A stretch of DNA of 64,000 bases from assembly GCF_900142575.1 (NCBI RefSeq), contig NZ_FRBI01000030.1, positions 1 through 64,000 of the forward strand, given 5' to 3'. Below the pieces are notes generated by a model that had not been told where the DNA came from, did no database searches, and saw nothing but the letters and a program-made list of their open reading frames with translations. Origin of the DNA: Actinacidiphila paucisporea (GTDB lineage Bacteria; Actinomycetota; Actinomycetes; Streptomycetales; Streptomycetaceae). The position numbers and the translations under genes were made by a program. Below, piece by piece: positions 1 to 9,036 of the stretch. How positions within the stretch are numbered: the stretch's first letter is position 1; the number at the start of each line of letters is the position of its first letter.

Positions 1-337
1 GCGGCTCTGGTCGAACGCCTGGGCCGAGTTCGTGCCCTTCCTCCGGTTCGACGCCGAGATCCGCCGTGTCATCTGCACCACCAACGCCATCGAGTCGGTC
101 AACGCCCGTATACGCAAGGCCGTCCGCGCCCGCGGGCACTTCCCGAACGAGGCCGCCGCGCTGAAGTGCGTCTACATGGCCGTCATGGGCCTGGACCCCA
201 CCGGCCAGGGATGCAAACGCTGGACCATGCGCTGGAAGCCCGCACTCCAGGCGTTCGACATCGCCTTCGACGGCCGACTCTCCATCGGCCGCCGCTAACC
301 CACACAACCCCAGTTACACCAGTCGCTAGACAGACCC
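1..337 (+). mobile_element. IS256-family element, right-hand end (cut by window edge)
   Basis: The transposase reading frame runs in from the window edge and is followed by about 39 bases ending in CGCTAGACAGACCC at 337, which I take as the terminal inverted repeat. The same end, in inverted orientation and about 190 bp long, recurs at 63373-63563. The two copies therefore point towards each other and bracket about 63 kb. The left part of this copy lies outside the window, so its integrity cannot be judged. Confidence 0.8.
2..298 (+). CDS. IS256-family transposase, C-terminal part (partial)
   Basis: Open from the window edge to TAA at 296-298. The translation contains the typical mutator/IS256 C-terminal segment: RRVICTTNAIESVNARIRKA followed by a Phe-Pro-Asn-Glu-Ala-Ala stretch and KRWTMRWKPALQAF. 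The catalytic Glu of the DDE triad in this family lies near the TTNAIESVN motif, which is present. The N-terminal DNA-binding region and first two catalytic Asp residues are outside the window. No frameshift is seen in this part. Confidence 0.9.
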   Translation, partial: RLWSNAWAEFVPFLRFDAEIRRVICTTNAIESVNARIRKAVRARGHFPNEAAALKCVYMAVMGLDPTGQGCKRWTMRWKPALQAFDIAFDGRLSIGRR

Positions 338-567
338 GCGCCCGGCTGGGGAGGCCGTGGCCGTCGCCCGCAGACTCAAGGACGACGGCGCGATGCCATG
401 CGGTCGATGCCCGACCAGTACGACCACCCCACTGCCGCTCCACGCCGGCCCGGCCGCGTCGCCAATCGCGACGAAGGCCGAACCGGTCGACGGGACGGTC
501 GAGCCGGACGGGCCAATGTTGTCGAGGCCGCATGACCACGGCCGGTGCCCTGCCCGGTTACCTCGAT
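338..567. other. Intergenic, no gene seen
   Basis: GC-rich sequence between the IS256 end and the end of the leftward response regulator. The open frames here lack ribosome binding sites and recognisable motifs. Confidence 0.5.
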
Positions 568-1176
568 TCAGATCCAACCGGCCCGCGACGCGGCGTGCAC
601 AGCACTGATCCTGTTCCCTGCCTTCAGCTTGCGGATGGCCGAATGGATGTGGTTTCGGACCGTTCCCGGGCTCAGATGCAGCTGAGACGCGATGGCGCTG
701 AGGGGACGGCCGTCTTCGGCCGCCTTCAGGATCTCCGCCTCACGGGCTGTCAGCGGGTTCTCGCCTACAGCCAACATCTCGGCGACCAGTTCGGGCGGGA
801 AGTGCCATCCCCCCGCGTGCACCTCACGGATCACCCTGCTCAGCTCGCGGATCGAGGTCTCCTTGGTGAGGATTCCGTGCACTCCGGCCTTGAGGGCCCG
901 CTGCAGGTGTCCTGGCCGGGCGTCGCAGGTCAAGATCACCACTGGGAAACCGGGCCGTTCCCGGTTCAGCTGCTCAGCGACCTCGATCACGTTCACGCCT
1001 GGCGTGTGCGTAGCGAGAACGGCGAGTCCCGCCTGGTGGTCGTCCACCAGCTCCAGCACTCTGTCGCCCCACCCTGTGTGGGCGACGACCTCGATGTCTC
1101 CCGACTGTTGAAGGAGTTCAGTGATGGCCTCCCGGGTGAGGGCTTCGTGCTCGGCCAGGACAACCTTGATCGGCAT
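568..1176 (-). CDS. DesR-like LuxR-family response regulator with a pseudo-receiver
   Basis: About 202 aa. I start at ATG 1176 because GGAGGG precedes it and receiver homology begins at MPIKVVLAEHEAL; a longer frame upstream has no homology to this protein. Residues 1-120 form a CheY-like receiver and about 135-200 a LuxR-type helix-turn-helix (LTAREAEILKAAEDG, then SPGTVRNHIHSAIRKL). Two key sites are changed: the acidic pair is Glu9-His10, and the phospho-acceptor Asp is Ala55 (LATHTPG where LVDIRMP is usual). The switch Lys (GILTKE) is kept. It is probably a phosphorylation-independent DNA-binding protein. It follows a decayed kinase remnant (1238-1501), so it may have lost its partner. 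Its targets are unknown; the cluster palindromes are possible ones. Confidence 0.85.
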   Translation of the reverse strand: MPIKVVLAEHEALTREAITELLQQSGDIEVVAHTGWGDRVLELVDDHQAGLAVLATHTPGVNVIEVAEQLNRERPGFPVVILTCDARPGHLQRALKAGVHGILTKETSIRELSRVIREVHAGGWHFPPELVAEMLAVGENPLTAREAEILKAAEDGRPLSAIASQLHLSPGTVRNHIHSAIRKLKAGNRISAVHAASRAGWI

Positions 1177-1237
1177 CTTCCCTCCACCAGTCCCTCTGTC
1201 AACGGCGCTGTCGCTAGCACTGACAGGTGCGGTCAGG

Positions 1238-1501
1238 TCACGGGCCGTGAATGAGCGTGTCGCCGACTGCGCGCAGCTGCGCAGGCAGACCGGCGAGCCC
1301 GGCCCCGGGGCCCGAACCGTGCTGGGCGGCACTGTCACTGGTGATCCGCAGATGCGCGGTGCGGTCGCCAGTCCAGACCTCGATCGGACAGTGACCGGCC
1401 TCGCTGTGCTGAATGGCGTCGGCGTTCGCTCGCGCGCCATCCAGCTGAACACCCCCTGCTTCGGTGGGAGCTGCGTGTCCAACGGGCGGGCGGCCCCCCA
1501 A
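1238..1501 (-). pseudogene. Histidine kinase remnant, ATP-binding domain C-terminus
   Basis: The frame ends with a segment resembling the HATPase domain of NarL/DesK-type kinases: an N-box-like NADAIQHSEAGH, a strand TAHLRITSD, a G-box-like GAGLAGLPAQLRAVG, then a stop at 1238, 62 bases before the response regulator start. This is the normal kinase-then-regulator order. No dimerisation domain with the catalytic His, no membrane segments and no credible start are in frame upstream. I read it as a decayed partner gene. Confidence 0.55.
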
Positions 1502-2552
1502 AGCACCCCCGTGCCCTCCGGGTGGGAGCGCAACCTCTTGATGTCGGTGGCCAGTTCGCCGAGACGACGCCTGCTGACCGGGGAGCGGATCTCGGTGAAG
1601 GATCGGTGCGTGAGTACCGTCGCAAGGGCTGACCAGGCCGACATCTCGGGATCGGCCGCGGGCACGGAGCGACTCTCCGCCACCGCGAGAAACGGTGTGG
1701 AAGGACGTCCCTCAGACTGTCCCCGCAGGGGCGGCCTAAGTGCGGGAGCCGGCCTCGCTGGTCGGCCCCAACCGGCCGTTCTCCGGAAACAGATCTGCCA
1801 ATCATCCGGAATATTGAATTCCGCAGGCGCGGCCACTATGGCTTTTTGTGACCAATCTGAACCTAGAGGGAGAGCCCCGATCGCCGACCGTTGGCGCACA
1901 TTCACGTGAGCGTTATGGATTCCGCCGTGGTGCGGGTAACCATGCAGCGAAACTCGGCGACTGATGTCGATTTCCGTCGCCAGAGGTAAGTGTGACCTTA
2001 CTGGAAGCTGGCAAAAGATCATTGATCGAACCCCCCGTTATGCGTACATGTGTACGCGCTTGCGATCCGTAAGTTGTAGAACCCCTCTCGTTTCAACTCC
2101 TCTACGGTCAGCCTGTGGCGGAAGGCGATCCGTGAGTTGATCTCCGACGTGATTGCTGCAGGTCGTGGGCCTCGGGCAGGTTGTGGGTGGGTGGACGAGC
2201 TGGTATCGGCGTAGGCGGCGATTGCCTGTTGGTCGGCGGGGCGAGCCGGTGCGGCGAGGTGCCGTGCCGGCTCGGGGGCAGGTTGGTCGGTGAGACCGAT
2301 GAAATTGTTGCGGGTGATCCGCAGCTGGTCAATCTTCTCGTCGATCTTCACCGGGGTAGTCACGGGCCTAAGCGTGCGCTCGCCTGTATTGTCTCTGAAG
2401 GACAGCTGAAAGAGGGTGGATGAGTCCTGTTTGCGGAGCCTTTGATCTTGGATGGGCGCAGATTTAGGACAAATCGATTGGACTCGACGGCTGGTGGAGC
2501 CGGTCCTGGGACATTTCAGGGAGACCGGCGGCGATGTTCGTGCGGCTAGCGG
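1502..2552. other. Degenerate region without a convincing gene
   Basis: Frames are open on both strands but give low-complexity Arg/Pro-rich translations. Part may be older kinase sequence. A 114-residue leftward frame at 2019-2363 (beginning TTPVKIDEKIDQLRITRNN) has no ribosome binding site and no family that I recognise. The stretch 1800-2060 is somewhat AT-richer and could hold an old promoter. Confidence 0.4.
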
Positions 2553-2960
2553 CTAGCGGCTAGCGGCGTTTTTGCCCCGATTCTTCAGTATGGTCCGGTC
2601 GCTTATCGGCTCGGTGAGTCGCCCCATTGGGAGCGGGCGAGTTGACCGATGGCCTGCGGTGATGCCACACCCGCCGGCAGGTCGGTGATGGCGTAGGCGG
2701 TCTCGCGGGTGATCTTGCCCGTCTTGAGGTCGGTGCGGTGCCGGTGGATCTTGGCGAGCCCACTGGCCAATCGCCAGGTAGGAGCGAGCCCCGGTCAGCA
2801 CCGCACTGCAGGCAGTGAGCAGGACCGCCACCAACGAGTGACGCCGCCCGGCCGATGGCGCGGGTCGCGAAGGACGGCCAGCTGATCGGCGATCCCACTC
2901 GCGGCGCGCTGGGCCTCGGTGGGCGACCTGGTCAGGCAGACGGTGGCAGTCTGGCGGCAC
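2553..2960 (-). pseudogene. ISAs1-family transposase N-terminal remnant
   Basis: The leftward translation contains RRHSLVAVLLTACSAVLTGARSYLAIGQWAR, shown here as the family signature of the ISAs1 N-terminal domain; compare KGRRHSLSFVLALAACAVPA in the fuller copy at 37777-38984. After this the frame breaks down into Arg/Pro-rich sequence and no DDE core is present. A small insertion-sequence scar. Confidence 0.6.
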
Positions 2961-3205
2961 ATCGAAGCTCTGGAGGGGGAGGGCGACTTGGCAAGGTCAC
3001 CCCGTCAACCGGAGCTTCGTTGCATTCGTGACGACCTACCCCGCGGCGCGTTCACGGCGATGTACGGCGCGCCGGCCCTGTGGGGCTGTCCTCCTTCGCC
3101 GCGGAGCACACCCGGCCGCCACCCCCCGACTCCGGCTTCGCCCGGGTCCTCACCGCCCAGGCCTCGACGCCCCCGCGCCCAGGACATCACAGCGCCCTGG
3201 AACAG
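2961..3205. other. Short open frames, nothing recognised
   Basis: Rightward frames here have no clear ribosome binding site or motifs; probably decayed sequence between the ISAs1 scar and the LAL regulator. Confidence 0.4.
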
Positions 3206-3262
3206 GTCCGCGGGCGGATAATCGCGTACGGTCCTTCGCGGCGGCCGGATCAGCCCGCGGAC
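3206..3262 (-). terminator. Inverted repeat at the end of the LAL regulator
   Basis: Perfect 10-bp arms GTCCGCGGGC (3206-3215) and GCCCGCGGAC (3253-3262) flank a 37-base loop that overlaps the stop codon of the leftward regulator. The loop is long, so a terminator role is a guess. Confidence 0.35.
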
Positions 3263-6105
3263 CGAGCCTGATACAAGGTGGCCACACCAGGTGAGAAGGG
3301 CTCGTGGGCGATGAAGTGCTTGGTCAGTTCGACACGACTGTTGATGTCGAGCTTCGAGAACACGCGGCGGAGATGGCTGTCGACGGTGTGGGGCGACAGG
3401 AACAGTACGCTCGCCGCTTCTCTGTTGGTCTTGCCGTCGATGATCGCCCGCACGACGCGAAGCTCCGCATGTGTCAGGCTCTCCCAGCCCGACTTGGGCC
3501 GGTCGGCAGTCAGGCCACGTACATTGCGCACGCCGAGGCGACGCAGTTTCTTCTGTACTCGGGCCGCGTCACGCTGTGCGCCGCAATCCAGGTAGAGATC
3601 CATGGCGGACTCGAGGAGCCGAACCGCTCGGGTCTCCTTGCTTCGCGTACTCTGTTCCGCCCGTGCCGCGTCCTCAAGTGCGCTGCCCGCCGCCAGCGGG
3701 CGAGCGGCGAGCCGGTAAAGTTCCACGGCGCGGTGCAGAGCAATCGGGTCGTTGTGCAGCACGCCCTCGGCGTGTTCGGCGCCGCCCGCCAACGACTTCA
3801 CGGTCGGGTTGCGCTCGGAGACTCGCCGGGCGTACTCGGCCGCCCGCTCGGCCTCCGTGCCGAGTCCCACCTGCCTTGCCAGGCGTACCAGTGTTGCCGC
3901 CGCCGTCGGAGCCTCGGTAAAGAGCAGCGGATCGGTTGTGACCTGCCCTTCGACGTTGATCAGCGTCTGGACCGTCATCGCCGGACGCCCACTGGCCGCG
4001 TGAAATTGGGCGAGTGCCCAATCCAGGCCTGCCCTGTCGGCTGTTGAGACGCCGGCCGTCAGCCGTTCGGTAATTCGCAACTGTTCACTGGCGGTGGCGA
4101 GATCACCTCGATGGACGCTGATTCGCGCCAAGACGACTCGAAGGGGTACAGAGTCCTCGGGCGCCGCCCTGTCCGCCAGACGAAGCCCGGCTTCTGCTTC
4201 GGCCCGTGCCTCCTCAAGCCGGCCCGTCGCTGCCATGAGTTCGGCGCGGTGGCCGTGCCACAGCGGCTTCGACCAGGCCTCGCCGAGTTTCTCCGCCTCC
4301 TGCTTGACGGCAGCACAGACGGCTGTCGCCTCCTCGAACTGGTCGGTTGCGATGAGGGCCCGGACCATCCACGTCCACAGCGGGGGTGCGCCCGCGTCAT
4401 GGCACGGCGGTGTCGCCGCCTGTCGTGGGTCACACGCGGAGAATCCCCCGGCGATCGAATCAGTGCCGTTGCCGGACCCGTAGTTCCGACGGGTGACACG
4501 CGTCGGTGCGATGCCGTCCGGCCGCCCATGCCACGGTGCAGTGACCGCGCTGGGCATGCCGCTCACGCGCGCGGTGGTGCCCGAGAGCGCCTCATTGAGT
4601 TTGGCACGATCCAGCTCGCAGATGTCGTGCCTTGCCAGCGTGCGCAGGAGTAACTCAGCTGACGTGCCGTAGTAGTCGGCGTCCCCCAGTACTTGCCCCA
4701 GTTCGAGCACCAGCTTCACCTCGGCCGCTGCTTCCATACCGGGGCGCAAAGCGACGTCCGCCAGCCGGCCGGCTTCGGCGGCCCGCCCCGCTCCGGCGAG
4801 CAGACTCAGGGCGCTTGTCAGCGTGCGCGGTGACGCGTCGAACAGATCTCCCAGGGTCGATATGGCCCAAGCCGCCGCATCGTTGCCACCGCGCCCGAAG
4901 GGTTGCGACGGCGGTAGAGCGGAGGATGTGACGACCGGTAGGGCAAGCCACGGTAGCTCGGACGGTGCGTCCGCCGTGATGGCCGCGGATTGGTGCAGTG
5001 CAGGAGCAGGCGAAGGCCAGCCTTCGAGCCGTTCGTGAGGGTCCCCACCATCCGACTCGGCGCCGATCGCAGGCTCCGCCGACGTCGACGAGTCGGTGGC
5101 GGGAGCCCGTTCCCGGAACGGGCCACGCTGAAGCGATTCCTCTATCACCTCGTGTGCGAACGCCAGCCTTAAGCCGTCCCTTCGCATCAAGCCCAAGTGC
5201 ACCGACTCGTCGGCGCTGGAGGACAGATCGGGGGCCGGAACGCCGAGCCGGGCTGCCGCCTCCTCGACCGTGAACGTACGACCGATCGTCCCGCCGTACG
5301 CGAGCAGGCGCCGAACCGCGGGCGGTATGTCGTCCAGCAGGCGGTCGACAGCGGCCAGCATGCCTTGGGGCAGACGTTCGGCCACGATTGAAGCTGTGCC
5401 ATCCATGACGACCACCTGTCCGGCTTGCATGAACGCACTGAACAGCTTTTCGACCAGCCACGGGTTACCACCGCAGCGGGCTGCCCAACTGAGCACGGAC
5501 GAGTCCGGCTTGACACCGAGAGTGCTGGTGCACAACTCGGCCACTGCCTCATCGTCCAGCGCTCCTAGATGAAGGCGCACCGCAGCGTGGTCGACCAACC
5601 AGCTGACGGCGTGCTGGGCGAGTGATCGTGAGGGACACGGCCGACGTGCGAGCAGCCACAGCACCGGTGATGAGGCGAGCGACCGCACCAGCCCCCGGAG
5701 AGCCAGACCACTGACATCGTCGATCCGCTGGACGTCGTCCAGAACGATCATGAGGGGGTGCCTGCGTGCCACGTTCTCGACGAGTTCACCGATACGATCG
5801 ATCAACCAGAAAGGATTTTTGTCCGGTTGGACAAGGTCATCGAAATCGGCTTCACCGGAGATCACATGCCGCAGCAAATTGATCAGTAAGTGTATGGAGA
5901 CCGGCTCATCGGTTCCATTCGCTCGCCCGGCTACCACGGTCAGGCCGCGTTCGGCCCCTTCCAGAGCTGCGGCCTTCAGTAAATGCGTCTTTCCTGTGCC
6001 CACCGGACCCTCGATGACGATGCAACCGCCGAAGCCCTCCAGGGTTGCATCCAAATGGCTACCCACTTCGGATAGTACGTGTTCACGCCCTACCAGTGGA
6101 TTCAT
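3250..6105 (-). CDS. LAL-type LuxR-family transcriptional regulator with AAA ATPase domain
   Basis: About 951 aa, the usual size for LAL (large ATP-binding LuxR) pathway activators. I start at ATG 6105 (NPLVGREHVL), where the ATPase homology begins; GGGGG lies just upstream and the longer frame has no homology. Walker A is GPVGTGKT at 33-40 and Walker B is LMIVLDDVQ near 115-125. A long TPR-like helical region follows, then a C-terminal LuxR helix-turn-helix (LTHAELRVVRAIIDG, then SPHTVDSHLRRVFSKL). It is divergent from the mevalonate operon, with a shared 740-bp control region containing the cluster palindrome. By analogy with other LAL proteins it is a candidate cluster activator. Confidence 0.92.
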   Translation of the reverse strand: MNPLVGREHVLSEVGSHLDATLEGFGGCIVIEGPVGTGKTHLLKAAALEGAERGLTVVAGRANGTDEPVSIHLLINLLRHVISGEADFDDLVQPDKNPFWLIDRIGELVENVARRHPLMIVLDDVQRIDDVSGLALRGLVRSLASSPVLWLLARRPCPSRSLAQHAVSWLVDHAAVRLHLGALDDEAVAELCTSTLGVKPDSSVLSWAARCGGNPWLVEKLFSAFMQAGQVVVMDGTASIVAERLPQGMLAAVDRLLDDIPPAVRRLLAYGGTIGRTFTVEEAAARLGVPAPDLSSSADESVHLGLMRRDGLRLAFAHEVIEESLQRGPFRERAPATDSSTSAEPAIGAESDGGDPHERLEGWPSPAPALHQSAAITADAPSELPWLALPVVTSSALPPSQPFGRGGNDAAAWAISTLGDLFDASPRTLTSALSLLAGAGRAAEAGRLADVALRPGMEAAAEVKLVLELGQVLGDADYYGTSAELLLRTLARHDICELDRAKLNEALSGTTARVSGMPSAVTAPWHGRPDGIAPTRVTRRNYGSGNGTDSIAGGFSACDPRQAATPPCHDAGAPPLWTWMVRALIATDQFEEATAVCAAVKQEAEKLGEAWSKPLWHGHRAELMAATGRLEEARAEAEAGLRLADRAAPEDSVPLRVVLARISVHRGDLATASEQLRITERLTAGVSTADRAGLDWALAQFHAASGRPAMTVQTLINVEGQVTTDPLLFTEAPTAAATLVRLARQVGLGTEAERAAEYARRVSERNPTVKSLAGGAEHAEGVLHNDPIALHRAVELYRLAARPLAAGSALEDAARAEQSTRSKETRAVRLLESAMDLYLDCGAQRDAARVQKKLRRLGVRNVRGLTADRPKSGWESLTHAELRVVRAIIDGKTNREAASVLFLSPHTVDSHLRRVFSKLDINSRVELTKHFIAHEPFSPGVATLYQARSAG

Positions 6106-6844
6106 GGTTACCCCCGTGTTGCTCTGCGGAATCGTCGAAAGCATGCAATGGCCAACGCGGTAGGTGGGGCCAGTTGAGATGCGGGCGAAGGAAGCCATTG
6201 CTGGACGGGCGTCGGTCGGGTTCCCGGAGGTATCGCGGTGTTCGACTGTCCGCACTGGTCGGTTGAACACCCAGGAGACCGAACGCAAGATCACTTTGAG
6301 TGACGGTGCGACTACTTGTGTGTGCGCAGATGCCTTAAATGCGGGGTCCATGTGGGCACGATCTGATCGCGGCGATCTGGTGATCTCAGATGCCGGCGCG
6401 CTGGACTGTGCGGTGAAACCTTTTCGAAGCGCCATCGCTAGGAGTTGCGCCCGCACCGATGTCGAAGTCGAACTCGATCACAAAGCGCAAGAGTCAATGA
6501 TCGTAGATCAGCCCCGGGTGGGAGATCGACGCAATCCAGCGTAACAGCCTGAATGTCTCACCGGCACTACCCGCATGAGTAGTGGGCAGGGCGACACATG
6601 ACAACTAGTGTCATGCCATGGTGATTTGATGTTGAGTGGCGCAGAGAACGTGGGCGCGCTGGTCCAGAAATACAGGTTACTTAGCTGGCGCCGCACACCG
6701 AACTGGGGAGATGTGGCGGAGGGGCGCGTGCATTCGGAATGGACTGGAACTCCGCGCTCGAATTGATGTGATCTCAGCGAATTCATAGGAGTCCGCGATG
6801 CGTGAGTATGAGAGTGATCGTCGCCTCGATCGGGGGACAGGCGC
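6106..6844. promoter_or_regulatory. Divergent control region between LAL regulator and mevalonate operon
   Basis: About 740 bp with no credible gene. It carries the 20-bp palindrome at 6565-6584 and relatively AT-rich stretches around 6595-6690. Promoters for both flanking units must lie here; I cannot fix -35/-10 boxes with confidence. Confidence 0.6.
6565..6584. promoter_or_regulatory. Cluster palindrome, copy 1
   Basis: CACTACCCGCATGAGTAGTG: perfect 6-bp arms CACTAC/GTAGTG with an 8-bp spacer, about 260 bp before the mevalonate operon. One of six related sites in the window; probably an operator for a dimeric LuxR/NarL-type regulator. Confidence 0.65.
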
Positions 6845-7933
6845 ATGACCCTCGGCTACCTTGGGGCCGCCGCGGATACGGCTGCTGTCGATGCCGTCAT
6901 CAGGAGCTTCTTCGCCGAGCGCCGTACGGAAGCCGAAGCACTCGGCCAGGACTTCGGGGCGGCGGTCGCTGAACTGGAGAACTACGTTCTGCGCGGCGGC
7001 AAGCGCATCCGGCCAACCTTCGCCTGGCTGGGCTGGATCGGTGCTGGCGGTGACGAGGGTGACCCGGCCGCCACGCAAGTGCTGAGTGCTTGTGCGGGGC
7101 TTGAGTTGCTGCACGCGTCAGCCCTGATTCACGACGACATCATCGACGGGTCCCGGACACGTCGCGGGCATCCCGCGGCGCACGTGGCCTTCGCCGAGCG
7201 GCATCGGGCGCGAGGTTTCTCCGGTGACCCAGACGCCTTCGGCACGGGTACTGCCATCCTGGTCGGGGACCTTGCCCAGACTTGGGCTGACGTCATGGTC
7301 CGCGAGTCCGGGTTGCCGGCGGACGCGCATGCCCGAGTCGGAGCCGTGTGGTCCGCTGTGCGCTCGGAGGTCCTGTACGGTCAGTTGCTCGACCTGATGA
7401 GCCAGGCGAGTGACGACGAAGGCATCGGTTCGGCGCTGCGCGTCATTCAGTACAAGACGGCCTCGTACACGGTGGAACGCCCGCTGCAGTTCGGTGCCGC
7501 GATCGCCGGCGCGGAGGCCGACCTCGTCGCAGCCTACCGGGCGTTCGGCGTCGACATCGGGATGGCGTTCCAGCTCCGCGACGACCTGCTGGGCGTGTTC
7601 GGCGACCCGAATGTCACGGGCAAGCCGTCGGGCGGTGATCTTAGCGAGGGCAAGCGAACTGTGCTGCTCGCGACGGGGCTCAAGCGGGCGGATGAATGCG
7701 ATCCAGGTGCGGCGAGCTTCCTGAGGGCGAAGGTCGGCACCGACCTCTCCGATGGCGAAATCGCCACCATACGCGGCATGCTCGTCGATTTCGGTGCCGT
7801 GGAAGGGGTCGAGCGGCAGATCGCGTTCCGCACCGACCGGGCCATGGCCGTGCTGGAGGCAAGTAGCGCCACTGCCCCAGCGAAGGATCAGCTCGCCGCG
7901 ATGGCGATCAAGGCGACGCAGCGGGACCAATGA
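6845..7933 (+). CDS. Polyprenyl (probably geranylgeranyl) diphosphate synthase
   Basis: 362 aa; condenses IPP with allylic diphosphates. The first Asp-rich motif is DDIID at 97-101 and the second begins RDD at 245-247 with the usual GKPSGGDLSEGKRT stretch after it. Residues five and four before the first motif are Ser92 and Ala93, not aromatic; by the known chain-length rule small residues there favour GGPP or longer over FPP, but GPP/FPP synthases with unusual pockets exist. Start is ATG 6845 with GGGGGA upstream. First gene of the mevalonate operon; its stop overlaps the next start (ATGA). No terpene cyclase gene is seen in the window, so the chain is probably passed to the aromatic prenyltransferase. 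Confidence 0.93.
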   Translation: MTLGYLGAAADTAAVDAVIRSFFAERRTEAEALGQDFGAAVAELENYVLRGGKRIRPTFAWLGWIGAGGDEGDPAATQVLSACAGLELLHASALIHDDIIDGSRTRRGHPAAHVAFAERHRARGFSGDPDAFGTGTAILVGDLAQTWADVMVRESGLPADAHARVGAVWSAVRSEVLYGQLLDLMSQASDDEGIGSALRVIQYKTASYTVERPLQFGAAIAGAEADLVAAYRAFGVDIGMAFQLRDDLLGVFGDPNVTGKPSGGDLSEGKRTVLLATGLKRADECDPGAASFLRAKVGTDLSDGEIATIRGMLVDFGAVEGVERQIAFRTDRAMAVLEASSATAPAKDQLAAMAIKATQRDQ

Positions 7934-9036
7934 TGGCACCGACAAATTCGGGCGCCTTCACCGGTCAGGGGCGTTCGGCGAGTGGCTCCGACGGTGACCG
8001 CGGCTGGCTCGGTGTCGGACGCGCCCACGGCAAGGCCATTCTGCTCGGGGAACACGCCGTCGTTTATGGCGCTCCAGCACTGGCCATTCCGGTTCCGCAA
8101 CTGACGGTCACGGCGAATGCCACGCGGGTACTGTGTCCGGGCGACGGTGCGGACAGGGTCTCCTTCGCGATGACGGGGCCCGGGTCCGCGTCAGCGACAA
8201 CGCTTGCCACGGACGGCCTGCGGCGCCTTGTGGCGGACTTCAAGGACATGACTGGCGTCAGCGGCCGCATGTGTGTCGATGTGCTCATCGACTGCACGAT
8301 CCCGCAGGGCCGTGGGCTCGGCTCCAGTGCCGCGTGCGCCCGAGCAGCCGTTCTGGCATTCGCCGAACTCTTCGACCGCCGGCTGGACGCCAAGGCGGTG
8401 TTCGATCTCGTGCAGGCGTCGGAGAACGATGCCCACGGCAGGGCCAGCGGCATCGATGCCCTCGCCACCGGTTCGGCGTCTCCCATCCTCTTTCGTTCCG
8501 GCACCGCCCGGGAACTGCCCATCGCCATGCCGGGGAACGGCGGCCGACACTCCCCGGAGCGGTCCGACGGCCACACTGCTGCCAGCCGAACCTTCGGCTT
8601 CGATGGGGTGTTCGTCATCGCAGACAGCGGTGTCAGCGGCTGCACCAAGGACGCGGTGGACCTGTTGCGGAGGCAGTTCGAGCGGAACCCGGAAGCGCAG
8701 ACGGAATTTGTAGGCCGGGTGTCGAGGCTGACCAACGCAGCCACGCTCGACCTCGTTCGCGGCCGGCCCGGCGATTTCGGCACGCGGCTGACCGAGAACC
8801 ACAGGCTGCTCCGCGAGGTCGGGCTCAGCACGGACCGCATCGACGCACTGGTCGATACCGCGCTAGCGGCCGGGAGCCTGGGCGCCAAGATCAGTGGCGG
8901 CGGACTGGGAGGCTGCATGATTGCGCTGGCAGGAGAGCCTCGCACGGCAGAGGCGGTCGTGCGGCGCCTCCACGCGGCCGGCGCCGTACGGACCTGGGTC
9001 GTTGCGGCGGGGAGGTTCACGCGTCATGCCAATTGA
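7930..9036 (+). CDS. mvaK1: Mevalonate kinase
   Basis: About 368 aa GHMP kinase; phosphorylates mevalonate at the 5-hydroxyl with ATP. Conserved signatures are GRAHGKAILLGEHAVVYG near the N-terminus, the phosphate-binding loop PQGRGLGSSAACARA (about 123-137) and the C-terminal GGGLGG (about 322-327). Two start codons in tandem (7930 and 7933) overlap the previous stop, implying translational coupling. Gene order from here to HMG-CoA synthase matches the mevalonate operon known from Streptomyces sp. CL190 and meroterpenoid clusters. Confidence 0.95.
   Translation: MMAPTNSGAFTGQGRSASGSDGDRGWLGVGRAHGKAILLGEHAVVYGAPALAIPVPQLTVTANATRVLCPGDGADRVSFAMTGPGSASATTLATDGLRRLVADFKDMTGVSGRMCVDVLIDCTIPQGRGLGSSAACARAAVLAFAELFDRRLDAKAVFDLVQASENDAHGRASGIDALATGSASPILFRSGTARELPIAMPGNGGRHSPERSDGHTAASRTFGFDGVFVIADSGVSGCTKDAVDLLRRQFERNPEAQTEFVGRVSRLTNAATLDLVRGRPGDFGTRLTENHRLLREVGLSTDRIDALVDTALAAGSLGAKISGGGLGGCMIALAGEPRTAEAVVRRLHAAGAVRTWVVAAGRFTRHAN

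Noticed and set aside
568..2022. A 484-residue protein including the response regulator
   Set aside because: The N-terminal 280 residues lack homology and the regulator has its own ribosome site and start at 1176.
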